This document shows positions 1-3,154 of a stretch of 5,926 nt of DNA, in pieces. The notes below the pieces were generated by a model. The model ran no database searches. It saw only the letters and a program-made list of their open reading frames with translations, and was not told the DNA's origin. The position numbers were made by a program, and so were the translations under genes. Source of the DNA: Clostridia bacterium (lineage in GTDB: Bacteria; Bacillota; Clostridia; Oscillospirales; Ruminococcaceae); assembly GCA_003246805.1 (NCBI GenBank), contig QKDG01000191.1:1-5926 (forward strand), in the 5' to 3' direction. Each line of letters opens with the position of its first letter. The stretch's first letter is position 1.

Positions 1-1
1 A

Positions 2-271
2 ATATCGGCTCTTGAAAGCGGATGGGGAACATCAGAGCTTGCAAAGACAAACAACAATTTATTCGGCTGGACAAGCTCTTCGGGGTACGCAAGCTTCAAC
101 ACAGTCGAGGAGTGCATAACATACGTTGCGTGGTTTTTAAAAAATGAGTATCTCTCACCGGGAGGACAATATTTCGAGGGGTATGGAGTAGACGATATAA
201 ATGTTCACTACAACGGCCGGCCCGAATGGGCAAGGGTTGTGAATGAAATAATGGGGATGATAGGCCAGTGA
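2..271 (+). CDS. GH73-type glucosaminidase (cell-wall hydrolase), 3' end
   Basis: This is the C-terminal 89 residues of a gene that begins outside the window; the frame is open from base 2 to TGA at 269-271. The first residues read ISALESGWGTSELAKTNNNLFGW, which is the signature of the GH73 family (endo-beta-N-acetylglucosaminidases that cut peptidoglycan glycan strands). The Glu of ALESGWG (codon 14-16) is the expected catalytic acid. The rest (FNTVEECITYVAWFLKNEY, then HYNGRPEWARVVNEIM) matches the usual tail of the fold, so the protein ends with its catalytic domain and has no C-terminal wall-binding repeats. Such proteins serve as phage endolysins or tail lysins, host autolysins, or wall-opening enzymes of conjugative elements. 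A position just before a terminator-bearing gap and an early/replication-type cluster favours a phage lysis gene, but the upstream genes cannot be seen. Confidence 0.85.
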   Translation: MSALESGWGTSELAKTNNNLFGWTSSSGYASFNTVEECITYVAWFLKNEYLSPGGQYFEGYGVDDINVHYNGRPEWARVVNEIMGMIGQ

Positions 272-287
272 TTATTTACGCTTACAC

Positions 288-320
288 AAAAAAGCACCCT
301 GGCCACAGCAATGGCCAGGG
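288..320 (-). terminator. intrinsic terminator of the first minus-strand unit
   Basis: A perfect 9-bp inverted repeat, CCCTGGCCA (297-305) and TGGCCAGGG (312-320), surrounds a 6-nt loop. On the minus strand it is followed by TGC and then TTTTTT (293-288), the normal layout of a Rho-independent terminator. On the + strand the stem is followed by GTCAAAAATT with no T run, so it should terminate poorly in that direction although the glucosaminidase gene ends just upstream. The polarity therefore points to a minus-strand transcript. Confidence 0.75.
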
Positions 321-369
321 GTCAAAAATTAAAGGATTCATGTACACTGCAGTTTTGCCTAAAAACTAC
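288..369 (-). ncRNA. predicted ~80-nt minus-strand small RNA
   Basis: A consensus minus-strand promoter (376-404) predicts a start at G on the complement of about 369. An intrinsic terminator (stem 297-320, then six T on the minus strand at 293-288) ends the unit. The predicted RNA is about 82 nt, lies wholly in the gap between the glucosaminidase and the next gene, and has no Shine-Dalgarno-preceded reading frame. The only ORF is a 19-codon frame (341-282) running through the terminator. It would be complementary to the 5' leader of any + strand transcript reading through from the left. I do not recognise a known RNA family. It could act as an antisense or trans-acting RNA, or simply be the by-product of a strong blocking promoter. 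Confidence 0.6.
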
Positions 370-383
370 AATCAAATTATAAC
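355..383 (+). promoter_or_regulatory. possible + strand promoter overlapping the minus-strand one
   Basis: TTGCCT (355-360, 4/6 to the -35 consensus), 17 nt, then TATAAC (378-383, 5/6 to the -10). The predicted start is near 390, which would leave a very short leader before the ATG at 404. Its -10 overlaps the -10 of the opposing consensus promoter (376-381), so the two could not be occupied together. The match is modest and the short leader would truncate the ribosome binding site, so this is only a candidate. Confidence 0.35.
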
Positions 384-404
384 AATTAAGGATGGATTTG
401 TCAA
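376..404 (-). promoter_or_regulatory. consensus extended -10 sigma-A promoter, minus strand
   Basis: Read on the minus strand, TTGACA (404-399) is followed after exactly 17 nt by TATAAT (381-376). Both hexamers match consensus 6/6. TG sits one base before the -10 (TGTTATAAT), giving an extended -10 as well. The predicted start is at about 369. The -35 overlaps the first base of the ATG at 404. The downstream transcript meets a terminator within about 80 nt, so it is a dedicated small-RNA promoter rather than one for a coding gene. Confidence 0.75.
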
Positions 405-679
405 TGGTATATGAATGCGCAGGAGTAACTTTATTATACAAAAACGGAAAATACATTGTGCTTGCTGATGATAGCATTTTTGAAACCACCTGCAACATCA
501 TAGCAATCAACCGTTTTACAAGTGATATAAACACTGCTCTCACCCGCAAGGCATACGAATATAACAAAAATAACGGGCTTAACAAATTTATCGGCTGTTC
601 CCAGGCGCAGGGGCTTTCATGTGACGAATGCAGAAAAAAAGGGGAGTATGCAAAGCATAATTGTGCTTTGACGGAGTGA
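404..679 (+). CDS. small unrecognised protein with C-terminal Cys cluster
   Basis: This 91-residue protein starts at ATG 404. An in-frame ATG at 392 is possible, but the purine-rich AAGGATGG (388-395) lies on top of 392 and at normal distance before 404, so 404 is preferred. The N-terminal half looks like short beta strands (GVTLLYKNGKYIVLADDSIF). The C-terminal part has Cys65, Cys73, Cys76 and Cys87 (CSQAQGLSCDECRKKGEYAKHNC spans residues 65-87), with a CxxC that could bind zinc. There is no signal peptide or membrane segment. It is the first gene of the small-gene cluster and is followed after 5 nt by the next start. Function unknown; the setting suggests an accessory or early gene of a mobile element. 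Confidence 0.7.
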   Translation: MVYECAGVTLLYKNGKYIVLADDSIFETTCNIIAINRFTSDINTALTRKAYEYNKNNGLNKFIGCSQAQGLSCDECRKKGEYAKHNCALTE

Positions 680-684
680 TTATT

Positions 685-864
685 ATGGAATGTAAAAACT
701 GTATTTTTGCAGTCAACTGCAATGTTTGTGACGGTGTTTTTAAATGCCCTTGCTGTTACTGCATTTTAAATAATAGGTGTAAAAACACAAATCCTGTTTC
801 CAACAACTTTATTTCAAAAAAGGATATCGAAGATGATGAGCACAAACATATTAAAGCTGAATGA
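685..864 (+). CDS. very Cys-rich 59-residue protein, probable metal binder
   Basis: The ATG at 685 has GGAG (673-676) 8 nt upstream, the best-supported start. TTG at 661 is in frame but would overlap the previous gene and has no comparable site. Nine Cys lie in the first 32 residues: Cys3, 6, 12, 15, 21, 23, 24, 26 and 32, including two CxxC pairs and a CPCCYC core. The remaining residues are polar and charged (KKDIEDDEHKHIKAE at the end). This density suggests a compact zinc-binding knuckle or another thiol-metal site. No export signal is visible, so disulphide pairing outside the cell is less likely. The 3' end overlaps the next gene by 32 nt, which argues for co-translation. I do not recognise the family. 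Confidence 0.65.
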   Translation: MECKNCIFAVNCNVCDGVFKCPCCYCILNNRCKNTNPVSNNFISKKDIEDDEHKHIKAE

Positions 865-1096
865 GCAATACGGCTTAAACACAGGCAATACAATTTTTAA
901 TGCAAATAATCCGTATGGCTTTAAAATCAACATATCTCATCCAAAAATATACCCGCTATACATACGATTCAAAAAAAGCAAAAACCTGCCCCTGCATTTC
1001 CCGATATCGGACAAGCAAAGGGCAGAATTTGAGGAGCATATTATGAAATTGCTTGAACGCAAAAAAGAAAATCAGCTTATCCCCACCTGCAAGTAA
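833..1096 (+). CDS. small unrecognised basic protein
   Basis: This 87-residue protein starts at the first of two adjacent ATGs; AGGA (821-824) is 8 nt before 833 and 11 nt before 836. It overlaps the Cys-rich gene by 32 nt in another frame. The middle (NPYGFKINISHPKIYPLYIRF) looks like beta strands, and the C-terminal third (SDKQRAEFEEHIMKLLERKKE) like a charged helix. Residues 80-84 are encoded by the left arm of a 12-bp hairpin, and the TAA stop (1094-1096) lies in its loop, so translation should melt or mask that hairpin. The 3' end is antisense to the second predicted small RNA. Function unknown; probably cytoplasmic. Confidence 0.65.
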   Translation: MMSTNILKLNEQYGLNTGNTIFNANNPYGFKINISHPKIYPLYIRFKKSKNLPLHFPISDKQRAEFEEHIMKLLERKKENQLIPTCK

Positions 1097-1116
1097 CGGA
1101 TAAGCTGATAATTTTT
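1061..1116. terminator. bidirectional intrinsic terminator / possible attenuator
   Basis: The perfect 12-bp inverted repeat ATCAGCTTATCC (1071-1082) and GGATAAGCTGAT (1098-1109) encloses a 15-nt loop. On the minus strand it runs directly into TTTTCTTTTTT (to 1061), a strong terminator. On the + strand it is followed by AATTTTT (to 1116), a weaker but plausible terminator between the small-gene cluster and the initiator gene. I found no convincing + strand promoter between 1117 and 1255, so this hairpin may act as a leaky barrier or attenuator for the downstream operon. Confidence 0.75.
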
Positions 1117-1131
1117 AAACAAAAAAATCTT
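1061..1131 (-). ncRNA. predicted ~70-nt antisense RNA upstream of the replication initiator
   Basis: A near-consensus minus-strand promoter (1138-1166) predicts a start at A on the complement of about 1131. The transcript reads into a perfect 12-bp hairpin followed by TTTTCTTTTTT on the minus strand, giving an RNA of about 71 nt. It is complementary to the last 12 or so codons of the gene ending at 1096 and to 35 nt beyond, that is, to the probable leader of the downstream HUH initiator mRNA if that is transcribed from the left. One hairpin with a 15-nt loop is the kind of structure used by short regulatory antisense RNAs. No ribosome binding site with start codon is present. Existence and function are inferred. 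Confidence 0.6.
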
Positions 1132-1137
1132 TAATTA

Positions 1138-1166
1138 ATTTTATCATAAAATCATCACAAAGTCAA
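1138..1166 (-). promoter_or_regulatory. near-consensus extended -10 promoter, minus strand
   Basis: On the minus strand, TTGACT (1166-1161, 5/6) is followed after 17 nt by TAAAAT (1143-1138, 5/6), with TG placed as an extended -10 (TGATAAAAT). The predicted start is at about 1131. The transcript terminates within about 70 nt at the 1071-1109 hairpin. Layout and strength closely parallel the promoter at 376-404. Confidence 0.7.
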
Positions 1167-1174
1167 GAAAAATC

Positions 1175-1222
1175 AAGGCTCAGTCGGGCCTTTGGTAACT
1201 TGCTAAAGATATTAACTTACCG
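1175..1222. other. two short inverted repeats before the initiator gene; possible origin or leader structure
   Basis: AAGGCTC (1175-1181) can pair with GGGCCTT (1186-1192) with one T-G wobble, leaving a 4-nt AGTC loop. Immediately downstream, GGTAA (1194-1198) can pair with TTACC (1217-1221). Overlapping the second pair are two direct copies of TAACTTRC (1196-1203 and 1213-1220), 17 nt apart. HUH initiators often nick at hairpins close to their own gene, and repeats of this kind can be binding sites, so this 48-bp block is a candidate origin. It could equally be mRNA leader structure. The stems are short and chance is not excluded. Confidence 0.3.
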
Positions 1223-1255
1223 ACAAATTCATATTTTCAAGGGGATAAAAAAGTT

Positions 1256-1978
1256 ATGGCTTATCTTGAAAAAATAACCATAGCTGGCAAAGTTAAGGAA
1301 GTATATAAATATCACTCATCACGATATGGGAAAAAAGGAATTGAAAGAAGTGAAAACATAAATGAAAGCCCCGAGGCTGTAAAAAGAGTAAATGAGAGAG
1401 CAGCCGAAACAAAGCTGAGAAATCTGTTGAATGCCAATTTTGGATACAAGGATATTCATCTTGTTTTAACCTATCGAAAAGATGAAAGGCCTGCTCCTGA
1501 ACTGGCAAGAAAACAGCTTGAAAAATTCATCCGCAGTTTAAGGGCGAATTATAGAAAGCTTGGGGCAGAGCTTAAATACATTACAGTAACAGAATATCAC
1601 AACAAGGCAATACATCATCACGTTGTACTGAATAATGTATCAGGCTATGAGATATCAGATTTTATGGATATATGGCCTTATGGGCAACCAAGGCCGACAT
1701 TTCTTTATAAAACAGGTGAGTACAGCCAGCTTGCCAGCTATTTAATAAAAGAAACAAGCAAAACCTTTAATTCAGAAAATTCATTATACGGAAAGAGGTG
1801 GTGCCAAAGCAGAAATTTAAAGCAGCCGATAATCAAAAAGCGAATTATCCACGCAAGAACATGGAGAGACCAACCGAAATCATCAAAGGACTGGATAATA
1901 TACGGCGAGGTTGAAAACGGCTATCACGAGATAACAGGCTTTGAATATCAGTTTTATACAATGGTGAGGAGGGAGTAA
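1256..1978 (+). CDS. HUH-type rolling-circle replication initiator (Rep)
   Basis: This 240-residue protein shows the three ordered HUH-endonuclease motifs. Motif 1 is the strand HLVLTY (residues 68-73). Motif 2 is the metal-binding AIHHHVVL (His120-His122) preceded by Glu113. Motif 3 is YLIK (residues 162-165), with Tyr162 as the likely nucleophile; Tyr156 is a second candidate. Such enzymes nick one strand at an origin, stay joined to the 5' phosphate, and start rolling-circle replication. The size and the VTEYHNKAIHHHVVLN core resemble G2P/ORF2-like replication proteins of small phages and plasmids rather than conjugative relaxases; no helicase domain is present. AGGGG (1240-1244) lies 11 nt before the ATG. 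The last codons, AGG AGG GAG, double as the ribosome binding site of the next gene. Expression may be controlled by the hairpin and antisense RNA just upstream. Confidence 0.8.
   Translation: MAYLEKITIAGKVKEVYKYHSSRYGKKGIERSENINESPEAVKRVNERAAETKLRNLLNANFGYKDIHLVLTYRKDERPAPELARKQLEKFIRSLRANYRKLGAELKYITVTEYHNKAIHHHVVLNNVSGYEISDFMDIWPYGQPRPTFLYKTGEYSQLASYLIKETSKTFNSENSLYGKRWCQSRNLKQPIIKKRIIHARTWRDQPKSSKDWIIYGEVENGYHEITGFEYQFYTMVRRE
1967..1972 (+). promoter_or_regulatory. perfect AGGAGG ribosome binding site facing an ATC codon
   Basis: AGGAGG is embedded in the last Rep codons. Eight bases after its GGAGG core comes ATC at 1981, the position where a start codon is expected for the nuclease gene. 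No ATG, GTG or TTG occurs in the nuclease frame between the TGA at 1942-1944 and GTG 2149, so this site decides the start at 1981. Confidence 0.6.
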
Positions 1979-1980
1979 CT

Positions 1981-2376
1981 ATCAGCAATATATATCAGCA
2001 GAACATAAGCGAGGATATAGAACAGACATTTCTTTTCCGGTGGGCTGCAATTTCAAGCGGCAAATATCCTGAGCTTGAATTATTATTTCACATACCAAAC
2101 GGAGGGCTCAGGAATAAATCAGTAGCAGGAAAGCTTAAAGCACAGGGAGTGAAGTCAGGTCTTCCTGATTTATGCCTGCCTGTTCCAAGAGGGAAATATC
2201 ACGGACTATACATAGAGCTTAAAAAAGAGCATGGGGGAATAGTATCAAAAAATCAGCGGGAATGGCTTGATAATCTCACCCGGCAAGGCTACTGCTCGGT
2301 AGTCTGTCACGGATGGGAGGATGCTAAAAATACTATTGAGGAATATCTTAATTTAATTAAAATGGAGGTGAAATAA
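1981..2376 (+). CDS. VRR-NUC domain nuclease with apparent ATC start
   Basis: From ATC 1981 the frame gives 131 residues forming a full phage-type VRR-NUC (PD-(D/E)XK) nuclease. It contains FRWAAISSGKYPELELLFHIPNGG, then GVKSGLPDL with Asp63, then GLYIELKK with Glu79 and Lys81, then SKNQREW with Gln92, and ends with a typical helical tail. The first conventional start, GTG 2149, would delete residues 1-56, including HIPNGG, and is therefore unlikely. The perfect AGGAGG points to ATC. The gene may start at a rare near-cognate codon coupled to Rep termination (TAA 1976-1978, 2 nt before), or an ATG may have changed to ATC by mutation or sequencing error. Stand-alone VRR-NUC proteins are common in phage replication modules and act on branched or free-ended DNA; the precise substrate here is unknown. 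It abuts the next gene. Confidence 0.75.
   Translation: MSNIYQQNISEDIEQTFLFRWAAISSGKYPELELLFHIPNGGLRNKSVAGKLKAQGVKSGLPDLCLPVPRGKYHGLYIELKKEHGGIVSKNQREWLDNLTRQGYCSVVCHGWEDAKNTIEEYLNLIKMEVK
2352..2368 (+). repeat. 17-bp direct repeat, copy 1 (includes ribosome binding site)
   Basis: TTTAATTAAAATGGAGG is identical to 2726-2742. This copy lies in the last codons of the nuclease gene and supplies the GGAGG for ATG 2377, ending 8 nt before it. Confidence 0.85.
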
Positions 2377-2730
2377 ATGGGATTGATGGCGTGTAGATAT
2401 TGTGGGCAGATTATTGATTTAGATTTTAGTGCAGATAGCGAATCAGATGCAATAGAGTATGCAACATTAAAGTGTGAATGTGACGAGGCCCAAAAATATC
2501 AAACAAGGATATCATATTTTGAAAGAGCAAAAAAGGCAATTGAGGAAGAATTTACGGAGGATTATTTAAAAGCTTTACTTCTTGCTACAGTTCAGCATGT
2601 ATATGACGGAAAAATATATGGTATTACTTTAAAAGTTGATGGCGAAAACACAGTAAAAATTTCTCAGGATAGCAAGGGAAATATTTTTGTTACAAAGCTG
2701 TTTAGTACAGGCAGTAAAATACAACTTTAA
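2377..2730 (+). CDS. small CxxC/CxC protein of unknown function
   Basis: This 117-residue protein starts at an ATG directly after the nuclease stop codon, with GGAGGTG (2364-2370) upstream. The N-terminus has Cys6-x2-Cys9 and Cys33-x-Cys35 (CRYCGQ and KCECDE), a likely zinc-binding knuckle. An acidic, helical middle follows (YFERAKKAIEEEFTEDYLKALLLATVQHV). The C-terminal 40 residues look like a small beta sheet (KIYGITLKVDGENTVKISQD, then GNIFVTKLF). There is no signal peptide or membrane segment. The gene is bracketed by two copies of a 17-bp repeat carrying its own and the next gene's ribosome binding sites, suggesting it entered or was duplicated as a cassette. I do not recognise the family; the zinc-finger-like start would fit binding nucleic acid or a partner protein. 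Confidence 0.75.
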   Translation: MGLMACRYCGQIIDLDFSADSESDAIEYATLKCECDEAQKYQTRISYFERAKKAIEEEFTEDYLKALLLATVQHVYDGKIYGITLKVDGENTVKISQDSKGNIFVTKLFSTGSKIQL

Positions 2731-2742
2731 TTAAAATGGAGG
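2726..2742 (+). repeat. 17-bp direct repeat, copy 2 (includes ribosome binding site)
   Basis: Identical to 2352-2368. It spans the stop codon of the 2377 gene and the GGAGG used by ATG 2751, again ending exactly 8 nt before the start codon. Confidence 0.85.
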
Positions 2743-2750
2743 AATGACAA

Positions 2751-3140
2751 ATGACAACACAGGCAATTGAAAAAATTGAAAAGGAGCTCAAGGAGTTCAA
2801 AGGCGACAAATATGCAATGGTGATGAAAGACCGTTGTAGCGAGGTTTTAAAAAACTTCTGTCAGCAGGACGAGGAATTAGTTCAGACCGACAAAACATTC
2901 TCAGACTGTATGGCGGAGGTCGTGAAAAAAGTAAAAGGAAATAACGGGATTTCCGACCTTGACGCTTTTAAGGAAATTGTAGCTTTTTATTTCCCTGGAG
3001 CGGGCATTAATTTTAGTATGACGATTGACCTTTGTGCAAGCGTAAAGAAAAATATAACCGTTTCGCAGTCAACTGCACCAGCTGAACCACCAAAGAAAAA
3101 TGCACTTAACATCAGCCTTGATGATTTACTTGACTTTTAG
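2751..3140 (+). CDS. PcfK-like (AcrIIA9-related) protein
   Basis: This 129-residue protein has GGAGG (2738-2742) 8 nt before its ATG. An acidic/basic helical N-terminus (IEKIEKELKEFKGDKYAMVMKDRCSEVLKNFC) is followed by the family-like core FSDCMAEVVKKVKGNNGISDLDAFKEIVAFYFPGAGINFSMTIDLC, with its characteristic FYFPGA/HYYDEDD-type segment. A Pro-rich linker then leads to the acidic tail ISLDDLLDF. PcfK is named from the Enterococcus conjugative plasmid pCF10, where its role is unclear. From memory, the Cas9 inhibitor AcrIIA9 belongs to this family, so an anti-CRISPR role is possible but not shown by sequence. The neighbouring PcfJ-like gene, 11 nt downstream, strongly supports the assignment because the two usually travel together. 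Confidence 0.75.
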   Translation: MTTQAIEKIEKELKEFKGDKYAMVMKDRCSEVLKNFCQQDEELVQTDKTFSDCMAEVVKKVKGNNGISDLDAFKEIVAFYFPGAGINFSMTIDLCASVKKNITVSQSTAPAEPPKKNALNISLDDLLDF

Positions 3141-3154
3141 GGGGTGGGGGTGTG
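3141..3154 (+). promoter_or_regulatory. G-run ribosome binding site with GTG start
   Basis: The 11-nt gap between the PcfK-like and PcfJ-like genes is GGGGTGGGGGT, leading to GTG at 3152. The G-rich run replaces a normal AGGAGG and lies right after the PcfK stop codon, so the PcfJ-like gene is probably translated by coupling to its neighbour. No ATG in this frame lies nearby. Confidence 0.5.

Noticed and set aside
282..341. A 19-residue hydrophobic peptide (MNPLIFDPWPLLWPGCFFV) inside the first predicted small RNA, reminiscent of type I toxins
   Set aside because: No Shine-Dalgarno sequence lies near its ATG, and the frame runs through the terminator stem and T run, so part of it would often not be transcribed.
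268..414. A 48-codon + strand frame starting at GTG 268, overlapping the glucosaminidase stop
   Set aside because: It runs through the perfect terminator hairpin and the consensus minus-strand promoter, has only a weak upstream purine run, and its product is unrecognisable. The non-coding signals explain the region better.
322..585. An 87-codon minus-strand frame opposite the 404 gene
   Set aside because: Its start lies upstream of the minus-strand promoter, it has no ribosome binding site, and its composition fits a shadow of the real + strand gene.
1089..1203. Long-range pairing of the hairpin loop GCAAGTAAC (1089-1097) with GTAACTTGC (1195-1203)
   Set aside because: Eight of nine bases can pair, which would be an attractive pseudoknot in the initiator leader, but a match this short in a 150-nt region is not unlikely by chance.
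1293..1508. Minus-strand frame inside the initiator gene
   Set aside because: It lies wholly opposite conserved Rep coding sequence and has no recognisable product or initiation signal.
1945..1981. Programmed -1 frameshift joining the Rep and VRR-NUC frames
   Set aside because: A -1 shift would connect the frames, but no standard slippery heptamer occurs in the short overlap. The tandem AGG AGG codons would favour +1, which leads to the wrong frame.
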